Origin: Halicephalobus mephisto
Lineage: Eukaryota; Nematoda; Chromadorea; Rhabditida; Panagrolaimidae
NCBI GenBank assembly: GCA_009193035.1
Contig: SWDT01000168.1
Location: 62,001-126,000 of the forward strand
DNA length: 64,000 nt
Direction of reading: 5' to 3'
The position numbers and the translations under genes were made by a program. Below the pieces are notes generated by a model. The model saw only the letters and a program-made list of their open reading frames with translations. It was not told the DNA's origin and did not search any database. This document shows positions 46,557 through 58,500 of the stretch, piece after piece (the stretch's first letter is position 1; each line of letters begins with the position of its first letter).

Positions 46557-48666
46557 TTATATAAAAAACAAAATTAAAATTGCAGCTACCGAAGTCGACA
46601 AATAGAAGTTAGAACCACTCGGGACCCGTTTGGTCTCTATGTTTGGGGGTCTGAAAGGCGTCTGGGCCGGACAGTTTTCTGCGTTTTCGACACTGGATCT
46701 GTAGAGCTCCCAAAGGGGTCCGTGGTTCAGACACAGGGTTCCTCCCCCTCTGGTTTCTTGCGATTTTTGCCGGTTAATGTCCCCGATACAGACCACGGGG
46801 TTCTTGTTCTCCGTTGCCACGGCCCATTTTGAGTGGTCTTTGGAACTGTTGAAGACAAATTTCGAGTCCACTTTCACGGAACGAAGGTTGTAAGTTTTGT
46901 AACTGTCATTACAGTAACTACTAAGATCAGATGCTGCTCCGTTCAGCCAAGATTCCACGTAGAGAGAATTCCGAAGTTGCGGAGCCACAAAGTCCCCATA
47001 TAGATCTAAGATTAAAAATTCTTTAAAATTAAATTTAAATTTTTAATTTTTAAAAGTTTTTTTTGAAATTATTTTACAATAATTTTAAGAAATTAAAAAT
47101 TTTTTAAAAAATTTAAAATTAGAATTTAATTTTTAAAGCTTTTTTTGAAATTATTTTAAAGTAATTTTAAGAAATTAAAAATTTTTTAAAAATTAAATTT
47201 AAATTTTAAATTTTTTAAAGCTTTTTTTGAAATTATTTTAAAATAATTTTAAGAAATTAAAAACTTTAAAAAATTTAAAATGATTTTAAAAATTAAATTT
47301 TAATTTTAAAATAATTCAAAAAACAGTTTTAAAAAATTTTAAATAACTTTAAAAATAAAATTTAAAATAATTTTAAGAAATTAAAAACTTTAAAAATTAA
47401 ATATAAAATAACTTTTAAAAAATTTAAATTTAGAATAAAAATCACTTTAAATTTAGGAATAATTTTTAAATAACTTTTTTAAAATTAAGTTCGTTTAGGA
47501 ATATTTTTAAAATTAAGAAATTTTTACCTTTTCCGAATTTCCTATTTTTGGAAAAACTGGTAAATGTGGATCCACCTAAGGACGGGATGTTCTTGACGGA
47601 AGAGACGGTTTTTCCGGTGTACTTTTTCATTCCTATCGTTTTTGCCAATTCTGGAAACATGGTAGCTACGGTAGTAGGTAGATGGTAGTCGTAGATGGAA
47701 GGCTGGGCTATCTGGAGCTGGATCCCGATACTTTTCAAAGCAGCCACAGGGAAAGTCACACATAAAAAAGATTGACCGTTTCGAGCTCCGGTGTCGGGGT
47801 AGGAGTAACGGTCGGCCTTGAGGTTGACGAATCTGGGAACACTGTGGATCATCCAGAAACCTTTATCCATGTCGAAGGCCAGTATCCCTTTCATGTGAGC
47901 TCTGTAGGAATCGGTTTTGTTGGTGTACGGATTTTCGTCATTATACAAGGCATAAAATATTTTCTGAAAAGATCCCATATATAAAGTCTTTGAAAACATG
48001 CATATATAAAACTTCTGAGAAAATTCACATACAAAATCTTCGACAAAATCTTATATATCAGGTTTTCTGGAAACTCCGTATATAAAAATTTCTCAGAAAT
48101 TCGTACATCGAATTTCCTTTAAAAATTCATATATGGAAACCTCAGAAAAATACATATGGAAATTCCTCAACAATTAATATACCAAATTTTAAAGAAGTTC
48201 ATATATGAAATTTTTCGAAGAACTTCTTATATTGAAATTTCTTAAAAAGTTCATATATGAAATTTCCTCAAAAATTCATAAATTTTTCGAAGAACTTTTT
48301 ATATCAAGTTTCTGAAAAGTTCATATATGAAATTTCGAAATTAAAACTTACGTTGTTATTTTTTACGGACCACAGTTGATTTACAGTGGCTCCAACGGCG
48401 CTGTCTGGATCGTTTATTTTTTTGTCGGAGATGGTCCAAGATCGAGATTTGGAATCGGCGTAAAGGAAGCTCAAGCCGTCCTTGAATTCAGGACCGTTTT
48501 CGTCGAGAACAGGAAGTTTGTAAACCGCGAACCAATCCACCGGTTTCCCGTTCAAATCCCGGCATTGGAGATCAGGAGAATTCGGAAACAAAAAAGACCA
48601 CCAAGATGACTCTATCGGAGGAGAAATAAACAAAATCAAAATAATATTAAAAAACAACTGGGACAT
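46557..48666 (-). CDS. Deoxyribonuclease II (acid DNase), possibly GPI-anchored
   Basis: Minus-strand exons 48352-48666, 47528-47963 and 46557-47005 give 399 aa. Residues 1-19 are a signal peptide. Family motifs: CRDLNGKPVDWFAVYKLP near residue 35, GFWMIHSVPRFV (first catalytic histidine region), RNGQSFLCVTF, and the active-site DHSKWAV near residue 290. DNase II degrades DNA in lysosomes and of engulfed corpses (nematode nuc-1 and crn-6/7). The C-terminus is unusual: after SGSN it ends in about 15 hydrophobic residues (FYLSTSVAAILILFFI), like a GPI-attachment signal or tail anchor. The start ATG at 48666 was chosen over an upstream TTG because it begins the signal peptide. Confidence 0.92.
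47035..47460. repeat. AT-only tandem repeat in DNase II intron 2
   Basis: The intron 47006-47527 is made of imperfect copies, about 100 bp apart at first, of TTTTTTGAAATTATTTTA followed by AATTTTAAGAAATTAAAAA. No coding signal. Confidence 0.7.
47990..48335. repeat. CATATAT-box tandem array in DNase II intron 1
   Basis: The intron 47964-48351 consists of about a dozen imperfect units of 28-40 bp, each with TTCATATATGAAATTTC or a close variant separated by AGAAAA-type spacers. It is the same box as in LYST intron 2. Confidence 0.8.
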
Positions 48667-49707
48667 GGCGGAAGATGGAACACAAAACAAACCGCAATTT
48701 ATGTCAAGCGAAAACGAGGAAATCCCGCCAGAAAATTTCGCAAGATCTTTTTAGAGGAAGAAAAAATGCAAATCGCAGAATCGGTCAGCAGTGGAGGATT
48801 CCTGAAAAACTATTAAATTGAAATTTTAATGAATTTATATATGATAAAATTAAAAATTAAGTAAATTTATATATGATAAAATTGAAAATTGAGTGAGTTC
48901 ATATATGATAAAATTGAAATTTTAATGAATTTATATATGGTAAAGTTAAAAATTAAGTAAATTTATATATGATAAAATTGAAAATTGAATGAATTCATAT
49001 ATAACTTTAATTATTAGAATCAAATTTCGGTTCTTAGATTTTTAATTTAAATTAGATCAGTCAGAATTCAGAATCCTCAGTTTTGGAATTTGAAGTAAAT
49101 CAGTTCGAATTTGGATTCTTAAATTTTAGGATTCAGATTTATATTTTCAAATCGAATCGATTAAAATTATAATTTCGAAATTGATTAATTTTATAACTTA
49201 AAAATTTCAAAGTTGATTTAAATTTATAATTTCGAAATTGATTAAAATTATAACTTTGAAATTTTTTGATTTGAGAATTTTGAAATTTTTTGGAAATTGT
49301 TGATTTAAATTTGAATTTTTCGGTTTTTAATTTAAACTAGTTTGAAATCGACAGCTTTGATAATTAATCAAATTTGTAATCACAAAAACAATCAAACGTC
49401 GTTTTTTCATAATTAAGAACTTTTAAATTAAATTTCTTTGATCATTGTTTTCTGAAAACATGTTAGAAGTAGTGGTCCTGACGCGAAAAATACCTAATTT
49501 CTTTTTCGATCATGAACTTCATTAAAAAATTAAACATTTTTCTTGTCAGGATTAAGATTTTTTAAATTAAATTTCTTTGATTTTCATTTTTTGAAACTTG
49601 TAGTGGTCCTGACACGAATGATCTTTGTTTTTTTCGGACATAAAGTTGGTTATTGATCTTTTATGTTGGGATAAACTAACTGAGGAATGAGATCAAATGA
49701 GATAAAA
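48667..49707. other. Intergenic region DNase II - IL-17 receptor
   Basis: It contains the ATATATGATAAAATT tandem array (48825-49010), then AT-rich sequence, and two GTAGTGGTCCTGAC(G/A)CGAA motifs at about 49468 and 49601. The DNase II promoter should lie in its first few hundred bases. No gene seen. Confidence 0.55.
48825..49010. repeat. Tandem repeat, unit about 33 bp, upstream of DNase II
   Basis: Six copies of TTTATATATGATAAAATTGA plus a short AAATTAAGTAAA-type spacer. Confidence 0.85.
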
Positions 49708-52700
49708 TTAAGAACAGATTTCTTCAGTGTGGATTCCACTGTCGACGGACTGAACAGATATCCTTATTTTCGGTTCAACTACTGGTGGATTTGCTGAATT
49801 TCTATCATCTTCAATTGAGACAAATTTGATAGAATCTGAAGTAGTTTCAATTTCGGGAGATTCTGGAAGAGAAAAATTAAGTTCTTTTGTAGACTTCGGA
49901 AGGTCAACAATGAACTCCTCCATAGGCTCCGAAAAAGTCGTTTTTAATTTTTCTAACATTTTTTCGTCTGTTTTGATCTTCAACGGATCCATCAAGGACT
50001 TGGAGTCTGTTTTTATTTTTAGCGAATCCATCAAGGACTTGGAGTCTGTTTTGATCTTCAGCGGATTCATCAAGGACTTGGAATCTGTTTTGATCTTCAG
50101 CGGATCCATCAAGGACTCAAAGTCTGTTTTGATCTTTAGCGAATCCATCAAGGACTTGGAGTCTGTTTTTATCCCCAACGAATCCATCAAGTATTTAACG
50201 TCCCTCGGGAACTCCAAAAAGGTCTCTGCAAAGCCTTCTTTCGCAATTTTGTCTTCTGCGAATCCAATATGAATCTGAAAATTTATTTTAAATAATTTTG
50301 AATTTTTAGAAAAAATTAAAAAATTGTTTTAAATTTGAACAAACAGTAACTGGATTACTGTAGTCTGATTTGGAGGTTTTAAATTTAAAGTTAAAATTAA
50401 ATCTTCAGAATCCCGGATTTTTTTAAGATTTCATAAATCCGCCAAGTGAAATTTCACTTGATTCATTTCTTGATGATTTTTAGTTTTAAATTTTCTCCAA
50501 ATTTTAAATCCGAAAGTATACTGTAAAGGAAGCGTCGCAGAAAGCGAAGAAGTTCTCAGCACGGAAGCCCCTGAGGCACAAGGATCCTATTTGAATACTA
50601 ATTTACAGCAGTGACGTCATTCAGAATTTAGAAAATGAACTATGACATTCAATCATTTAAAAGTTAGAAAGTAAGTAACGACACTGAATTATCAGAAGTT
50701 AGAAAATAAATAAAAATACTAAATCAGCAGAGGTTAGAAGACAAACGATGATACTGAAGCACCAGAAGTTAGAAGACAAACAAAACTAAATCATTTAGAA
50801 ATTAGAAAATAAATGAAAATACTGAATCATCAGAAGGTAGAAGAAAAACGACAAAACTAAATTATCAGAAGGTAGAAAATACATGAGAATACTAAATTAT
50901 CAGAAGTTAGAAAATAAATAAAAATACTGAAGCACCAGAAGTTAGAAGACAAATGAAAATACTGAATCATCAGAAGGTAGAAGAAAAACGACAAAACTAA
51001 ATTATCAGAAGTTAGAAAATACATGAGAATACTAAATTATCAGAAGTTAGAAAATAAATAAAAATACTGAAGCACCAGAAGTTAGAAGACAAATGACAAA
51101 GCTAAATCATTTAGAAATTAGAAAATAAATGAGAATACTAAATCATCAGAAGGTAGAAGACAAATGCCAACTTCAGATTCGGAATTTACGAATTTCACTA
51201 TATTTTAAATATTTTTGTAAAAATCTAAAAATAGGAACATTTTCTATGTAAAATTATGTAAAAATAATTTTCGAAAATCTCACCACTTTTGGATCGCTTA
51301 GAGAAATCAAGTTCAAAGCAGTGGAATAAACTCCATCAAAAATCCCCTCCGGCACTGGGGATCTCAATCCTCGGATCAAATGTCGGGATTTCTCGCTGTG
51401 AAAAAGAAGAATCTTGTCTGCATCACATATGGATTTGTGGACGTAGTAAAAAATATTTTGTTCAACTTCATTGGAATCTGATTGAGGATAGCTGATTCTG
51501 ATGCCGTGAGATTTCAGAAAATCAACGAGAACAGAGATGAAAGAAGCTTTGGAGTCATCGACGTTGAGGATAAACAAGGAAGTGGCTAAAAATTAAACAA
51601 GGTTAAAAAATGGAAGTTATTTTATCTACACAAAAAAATTAGTATGTGATATATACTATATCGATACGTTGAAACAGCTCTGATGTATCGGATGCATTAT
51701 AGTCAATGTACCAATATATTAAATTGATATCGGTGCATTATATTTAATATACTGATATGTTATATCAACTCTAATGTATCGAATACATTATATTCAATAT
51801 ACTAGTAAGTTAAGTTGATATTAATGCATTGTATTTCATATATCAATACACTAAACAGGCTCTGATGTATTGTATGTATCATATTCAATATATCAATAAG
51901 TTAAGTTAATATTGATACATTGTATTCAGTATATCAATATACTAAAGAGGCTCTGATGTATCAGATATATTATATTCAATATACCAATATGTTAAGTTGA
52001 TATTAATGCATTATATTTCATATATCAATACACTAAACAGGCTCTGATGTATCAGATACATTATATTCAATATAACAATATGTTGAGTTGATATTAATGC
52101 ATTATATTTCATATATCAATACACTAAACAGGTTCTGATGTATCAGATAAATTATATTCATTATACTAATAAGTTAAGTTGATATTGATGTACTGTATTC
52201 CATGTACCGGTACATTAAATATAATGCATCTTTTTTCATTTTCGATAATAACGATTGCCAAATGTTTCTGACAAAAATTAAGTACATTTTGATCATTTTC
52301 AATGTTGATAATTGTTACGCAAACTTATGCAATAGCGATTTTTGCATATTTATCGAGATAAAAATTATAGTTTTTGTGAAGAGATGAACTTTGAACTTAC
52401 TTTTCTGGACTTTGATCAACGGAGTGATGTCTACCGTATCGTTTTTCCTGATTTTCAGAAGGACTTTAGTGCCGTTTTTGGACTTCTTTTCCTTCGACTT
52501 CTGGTACGCACTGCAGAAAAAAATCAACGAAAACATAATCACGATTATCACGAGAAGAATGATCAATATCGAAATCGTAAATACACTTGTGATGTCTTCT
52601 GCAGAAGGTAACTGTTGTGGACGGTTTCTGGATTCTGAATACTTTGTGGTTATGGATTTTGCATAAGTAGATTCTTCGATTTTTGGGATTTTGAAAGGAT

Positions 52701-55700
52701 TCGTCGAAACGGATATGCAATCACAGGAATTCGGGACCCAGCAGAGACAAGTGGAGGAATTTTCTCTATTTTCCACAGCTTTTACCTGAAATCGGAATTT
52801 CAGAGGATTACTGTAACTAAGGCCAACTTGGAAAGAATAATCAAGTCCTCGTGTAAGATTTCTGAAAACGACAAATCCTAAATAATTTTTTCCTTTTTTA
52901 ATTAAATTTTTTTCTTTGATTATTTCTGTTTTTATCGGAATCCGATGTCCTCTGATGACTTCGAAAAGTTTGACTTCATATCTGTCGATGCAGAATCCCC
53001 TCGGGGCGGCGTAGAAAGTTATGTTTACTTGTCCGATCATCGACGACAAAGTAGTTTTGATCTCCGTCGACCATCGTCCAGCAAGTTTTTTCGTTTTACT
53101 TATGTGAGAATCAGAACAATCAAATTCATCTTCCAAATTTTCAAGTCCCGGTATCTTGATTAATTTCGTAGAAGACTGGATTATTTCTTTTTTTTCAGAT
53201 AACAAAGTCCGGTACAGTACAGTCAGCCGGTAATCCTTCCCTATCTCAAACTTCCTCTCCAAGGAAAGCGTAAATTCCGTCTGTAAAATAATCATAAAAA
53301 ATAAATTTTTTTCTGTAAAATTCTAAAAAGCTATTTTGACAAGAATTTTTAAGACTTTCCAGCCGAGACTAAAAGTTACGAAATTTAACAATTTTATGAT
53401 TTTTCAACTTTTTAATCATATAATTATAAAAAATAAATTTTTTTCTGTAAAATTCTAAAAAACTGTTTTTACAAGAATTTCTAAAACTTTCCAGCCGAGA
53501 CTAAAAGTTACGAAATTTAATAGTTTAATGATTTTTTGACTTTAATCATATCACTGTAAAAAGTAAAAATCCCCTATTATAGAATTCAAAAAAGTTATCT
53601 CGACAAGAATTTCTAAAACTTTCCAGTAAAGACCAAAAATATATGATGTGAAATTTGGGAAGTTTATTGATTTTTCTAAACCATCTAGAAAATTTAAAAA
53701 TTTTAAATAATATTCTCTACTTTTACCCAATTACCGTAATCTGACAATTTTCCAAAAACATCTACTTTGTTTATAAATCAAAAAATTACAGTAACCAGAA
53801 CTCACATAAGGATAGTTAAGGGCCCTTTTCGTCCATTCTCCCCGTTTGGCTTCTATTTTGAAGAACTTGCTGCTTACAGTAATGCCAGAATCCAGTTCAT
53901 CTATTTTAATCCAAATATTGATATTTTTGTCTCTGATAAACTTTTTGTCCAATTTCCATCTGATGATGTTCGACACGAACAGATCTCCAGAATAAACATC
54001 AACCTGAAATCTTGGAAATTAGAATTTGTTGAAGTTTTTAGAATCAATCAGAAATTCAAGTTTTGAGGAAGTTTGTGGAAATTTTTGAAATTATCTAAGA
54101 TTCTCAAAATTCGTGGTGAGAGTATTTCGTAATTGTTTCGATTTCTAATTATATACCTATAGAATTAAAAATTTTGAAGTTTTTAGAATTGATTGAAAAA
54201 TTTTTAGATTTTCAATAATTTTTCAAAATCACATGTATTTAAAATTTTTAGACTTCATGGTGAGACTATTTCGTAATTGTTTCGATTTCTAATTATATAC
54301 CTATAGAATTAGAATTTCGAAGTTTTTGGAATTTATTGGAAAATTTTTAGATTTTCAGTAATTTTTTAAAATAATCTGTATCTAAGATTCTTAAACTTCA
54401 TGATGAAGCTATTTCGTAATTGTTTATTCTAAATTTTTGCATTCATCAAATTGGAATTCTGTTTCTAGAAGATCTCGAAAACTCGTTTCAGGATCATTTT
54501 AAAAAATATTTATTTCTAATTTTTTTAAAATTATGATTATCTCGATCCCGGAAGAACACTAGAATTTTAAGGTTGATTCATAAACGCCTGTTGTTTATCC
54601 TGTTTAAAAAAGTTTCAATCCATCAAGTCCTTCGTCATCAGACTTTAGACTCATTTAATTTCCTCAGGTTGTTTTCTTCCACTTGGAAAAAAGTGTCAAA
54701 AAAATTGCAACTGAACCCAAGACCTGATTGATGATCCCGTTGATGTCATTGAACAGCCGTGAGACGTGGGTCACCAAGTGCAAATTATCCCAGAACGAAA
54801 AATCAACATATCCCAAAACGAAAAATCAACATATCCCAGAACGAAAAATCAACATTTAAGAAGAATTGTAATGATTGTAAAGACGGTCAATTTCAATTCA
54901 GATCGCAAATTGATGTAATGTCACTTAAGAGAACAATGAAATCAATTTTCATCACGTGAATTTTTCAATATTATGACAGTAATAATGTTTTCAAATTGAT
55001 TACAATAGTGTAAAACAAGATAGATAGATATTGTAACAATTGATATAAACTCTGATCACGTGAATTTTTAAAAATCATGACAGTAATAATGTTTTTAAAT
55101 TGATTTCAATAATATAAAACAAGACATAAATATTGTAATAATTGATATAAACTCTAATCACGAAACTTCTTAATGATCATGAAAGGAATAACATTTTGGA
55201 CTTATATGATTTAAAACAAGTGTTGTAACATGCTAAGTGAACTCTTATCATGAAAATCTCTGATCATTAGGACACTAGTAAGGTTTTTGAATAGATTCTG
55301 ATGATATAATTAATAAAGATATTGTAAAATATGAAGGAAACTCTCATTATGAAAGTCCTTGATAATCAAGAAAGTAGTAGCATTCCCAAATTAACAGTAG
55401 TGATGCAAACGAAGATGGATAGCTGTTTCGAAATTTTAAATTAATGTTAACTTAGAAAGTCTTCGATGATCGCAACAATAATAATGTTTCTGAATCGACT
55501 ATAATAAAGTAAAATATACAGATGTTGCGAAATATGAAACCAAGTTTGCTTACGAAAGATCTTAACGATGAACAAAGTTATGGCACTTTTGAGATGATCG
55601 TAATGATATAAAACACAAAAATAGTTGTTGTCAAACATGAAAAAACCTACTTCATGAAAGTCCCCAATAATCATGATCAGTTTGTTTACCTTTAAGTATA

Positions 55701-57942
55701 CTTAGAATTTAGTACCAAGAAATCAAAAACAAAGATAAAGTTTACCGCAGAAAATTTATGATTGTTTCTCTTATTTCGCATCGCTGTTAGAGACTTTAAA
55801 ACGGTAGAATGGACTTGTTTCAAAAAACTATGATACAAAGTGTGTAGCTAAGATGTTCTTTGTTATACACTGTCTTTTGTGATGTGTATACAGTAAGATC
55901 AATGAACGGTACGAGCTATGATCGCCATCATCGTTCCCGAGATTATATAAGCTTGATATCTTAGAATAAAGATATCAGATCGAAAAGACAAGTCCCGAAA
56001 GCTGTGTTTAATCAACTTATTACAAAAGAGTAATTCAGAGAATATACTATTTAGAGAATATACTATTCAGAGAATATACTATTTAGAGAATATACTATTT
56101 AGAGAATATACTATTTAAAGAATATACTATTCAAAGAATATACTATTTAGAGAATATACTATTCAGATTATTTACTATTTAGAGAATATACTATTCAGAT
56201 TATTTACTACCATTGTTAGAGGCTTAATTACTGTGGCAGAGACTTGTTTAAAGAGTCCAACTAAGATAATAGATTACTGATATCGCTTGCTTCAGCTTCT
56301 ACTACTATTAGGAAACTAGTTACGGTAGAATAGACTTGCTTCAGAAGAATCTAATACCAAGTTTGTCGTTGCGATTACTCTCTATTTTCTACTGCCTTTA
56401 GACGTGTCTTTTGTAAAATGAAGCTATTATAGAATGTTACCCTGTGATTCAAATTCTAACAAGGACCACATACATACAAAAAAGGTAACTTTTAGTACAG
56501 CAACAATTGCGAAATGTGACACAATCGTCACATTTTTCATGAATATTGGACTTTTGTGACGAAAATTAAAACTTAATAGTGACGATTTGCATTTGTTACT
56601 GTACTAAAAATTACTTTTTTGTGTGTACTAAGTCGTAATTTCCCATACAAATAACTTATAAAACCCCTCAGGTCAAAAGTTACAAGATGTTACGTGTTTT
56701 TTCATCGATGGATCCAAGTGTAAAAATTTTTTAAGCAACGTGTTTAATTCTTAGCGGAAGAGTAAACAGCTGACAAGGTTCAAGGTTGATAGGAATTAAT
56801 TGTCCTATATCTTTGGTCGTCTTTGCAGTTGCAAAGTCCATTGCGAAATCCTATGTGAAAACAAATGTGTTTTCAACTAGTGGATTTGTTTCTGGCTTTT
56901 ATGTTAGTTTTGATCAAGTGATCAAAGCAAAAAAAACAAAAGTAGAATAAAATATTAGAAGATTTTTGCAGCTGAGTTTAGAGTGAAAAAGTTCAACTTC
57001 AATAAAGAAATAGGATAGTGTCCGAAATTTGCGAACTCAATCACTATCCAATTCCTTATTGGAGCTGTTCTTTGGATAGTGACTGAGGAGAAATTTTGAA
57101 TCACTATCCAACCTCACATTGAAGCTATTTTGGATAGTGATTTTAACAACTCTAATAAACTTTGGATAGTGACTCAGAAAAATTTTAGTCACTATCTAAT
57201 TCCTTATTGGAGCTGTTCTTTGGATAGTGACTGAGGAGAAATTTTGAGTCACTATCCAACCTCACACTAAAGTTATTTTGGATAGTGATTGTCGTTGCTC
57301 CAATAAGGAATAAAAGATAGTGACTAGAAAGTTCTGATTTTTATTGGTGCTGCTCTTTAGATGATAACTTTGATAACTGCAATAAAGGAATGGTAGTGCC
57401 TACTATCAGTCACTATCTAAACTTTTTACTGCAGCTGTTTTGAGATAGTGATTTTGACAGCTTCAATGAATATTAAGAATAGTGACTGAAAGATTCAAAT
57501 TTTAATTAGAAATGGACACTATCCAAATAGCTATTGGAGCTGTTTTTGGATGGTGATTTTGACAGCTCCAATGAATATTAAGGATAGTGACTGGAAATTT
57601 TTGACTTTAATAAAAAATGGACACTATCCAAATAGCTATTGGAGCTGTTTTTGGATAGTGATTTTGATAGATCTAATAAACCAAGGATAGTGACTGATCA
57701 AAACTTGAACATACCGGTGTTTCGTAGAGAAACTGAATTTCGAAATCACTTTCGTAATCGTCGTATATTCTGTAGTTCTTAACAAAATCAGGAATACTGT
57801 CTTCTTCTACGGTCCCCAATGTGCAATTCCAGATTCTGGAAATAATACAGTATTCTTTGAGTTTTGTTTTCTGAGTTGTTTCTTCGCCTTGAATTCCTCC
57901 ATAAAAATAAAAAAGAAATAATATTAAAAAAAAGGTATTCAT
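49708..57942 (-). CDS. IL-17-receptor-like protein (ILCR type) with SEFIR domain
   Basis: Minus-strand exons 57715-57942, 53806-54003, 52401-53280, 51285-51586 and 49708-50274 join in frame for 724 aa. Signal peptide about 1-18; extracellular part to about 375 with paired cysteines (for example CLCWVPNSCDC); one TM segment about 377-403 (ISILIILLVIIVIMFSLIFF). The cytosolic SEFIR domain starts at about 440 (SLFILNVDDSKASFISVLVDFL, seen in two parts), with CDADKILLFHSE and IFDGVYSTALNLI. C. elegans ILCR-1/2 have this layout and signal through ACTL-1. After SEFIR come six 13-residue repeats of the form SLMDSLKIKTDSK, then an acidic tail. The 3.7-kb first intron is unusually long here; the exon 1 link rests on phase and signal peptide, so exon 1 is the least certain part. 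Confidence 0.82.
49963..50196 (-). repeat. Coding 39-bp tandem repeat (six copies) in the receptor tail
   Basis: Six in-frame 39-bp units encode SLMD(S/P)LKIKTDSK with few changes. On the + strand each reads ATCAAGGACTTGGAGTCTGT and onward. High nucleotide similarity suggests recent expansion. Confidence 0.95.
50525..50595. repeat. Dispersed repeat copy (pair with 60131-60195)
   Basis: CAGAAAGCGAAGAAGTTCTC and CAGCACGGAAGCCCCTGAG match 60136-60175 (CAGAAAGCGAGAAGATTCCC, CAGCACGAAAACCCCTGAG). Both copies are GC-richer than their surroundings and are followed by CATT-AGAAGT sequence. Confidence 0.75.
50640..51170. repeat. About 35-bp minisatellite in receptor intron 4
   Basis: Some 15 units of the form AAATACTGAATCATCAGAAG plus (T/G)TAGAAAATAAATGA, in at least two subtypes (GTTAGAAAATAAAT and GGTAGAAGACAAA), arranged in higher-order order. 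Confidence 0.9.
51655..52210. repeat. About 91-bp tandem repeat (6 copies) in receptor intron 3
   Basis: CTCTGATGTATC boxes recur about every 91 bp (51678, 51770, 51860, 51952, 52041, 52132), each followed by ATATTCAATATACCAATATG and GTTAAGTTGATATTAATGCA. Confidence 0.9.
53295..53650. repeat. About 128-bp tandem repeat (3 copies) in receptor intron 2
   Basis: AAAACTTTCCAGCCGAGAC and TCTGTAAAATTCTAAAAA recur in three diverged copies within 53281-53805. Confidence 0.8.
54110..54440. repeat. 144-bp tandem repeat (3 copies)
   Basis: TATTTCGTAATTGTTTCGAT recurs near 54122, 54266 and 54410, exact 144-bp spacing. Confidence 0.85.
54770..54860. repeat. 25-bp tandem repeat
   Basis: Three near-identical units CGAAAAATCAACATATCCCA with a 5-bp spacer (AAA or GAA), the last one truncated. 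Confidence 0.9.
54945..55680. repeat. Degenerate repeat of about 105-115 bp
   Basis: About six diverged units sharing ACTCT(G/A)ATCACG, TAATAATGTTTTCAAATTG and TAAAACAAGATA. The first two (54945 and 55055) are the best conserved. Confidence 0.7.
56038..56212. repeat. 17-bp minisatellite, about ten units
   Basis: Tandem AGAGAATATACTATT(T/C) units of 16-17 bp, with occasional AGATTATTTACTATT variants at the end. Confidence 0.93.
56473..56625. mobile_element. 153-bp mariner-like MITE
   Basis: Flanked by TA on each side (56471-56472 and 56626-56627). Terminal inverted repeats of about 36 bp: CATACAAAAAAGGTAACTTT at the left against CACACAAAAAAGTAATTTTT in the right end's complement, both running on into AGTACAG(C/T)AACAA. 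The interior pairs in part too (GTGACACAATCGTCAC). There is no coding capacity. Confidence 0.88.
56995..57690. repeat. Palindromic GGATAGTGA/TCACTATCC satellite, second locus
   Basis: About 18 alternating GGATAGTGA and TCACTATCC boxes, with internal spacers CAATTCCTTATTGGAGCTGT and CAACCTCACATTGAAGCTAT. The array ends 25 bp from exon 1 of the receptor gene. It is the reverse complement of the array at 63390. Confidence 0.9.
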
Positions 57943-58089
57943 CGTTCAAGAAATGTCATTGAAGAAAACTGAAAATTCGACCATAAATAAGTATAAAAAG
58001 AAAATGATTGAATAATCAAGTGATCACGTCCTTTGAGAAAAGCGCTATCAACGGAAATTAATCGATAAATGCAGTTGTAACGATTTTTG

Positions 58090-58500
58090 GAGGTCGAATT
58101 AAGTTATATTTAAAAATAATTTTTAATTCAAAATTAAGTTATATTTAAAGTTTATTTTCATTATTAAAATTAGTTTATTTTTAAAGTTTATTTTTATTAT
58201 TAAAATTAATTTATATTTAAAAATAATTTTTATATTCAAAATTAAGTTATATTTAAAGTTTATTTTTATTATTAAAATTAGTTTATTTTTAAAGTTTATT
58301 TTTATTATTAAAATTAATTTATATTTAAAAATAATTTTTATATTCAAAATTAAGTTATATTTAAAGTTTATTTTTATTATTAAAATTAGTTTATATTTAA
58401 AAATAATTTTTAATTCAAAATTAATTTATTTTTAGTTTATTTTTATTATTAAAATTAATTTATATTTAAAATTTAATTTTATATTTTAATAATGAATATT
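58090..58500. repeat. 109-bp AT-only tandem repeat
   Basis: About four copies; AAATTAAGTTATATTTAAAG recurs near 58132, 58241 and 58350, exact 109-bp spacing. Confidence 0.85.

Larger units (their letters stand above)
54004..57714 (-). other. Receptor intron 1: 3.7 kb of stacked repeats
   Basis: The whole intron is non-coding. In order it holds a 144-bp repeat (54110-54440), a 25-bp repeat (54770-54860), a repeat of about 105-115 bp (54945-55680), a 17-bp minisatellite (56038-56212), a mariner-like MITE (56473-56625) and the palindromic satellite (56995-57690). The first exon could instead lie closer and be unrecognised. Confidence 0.6.
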
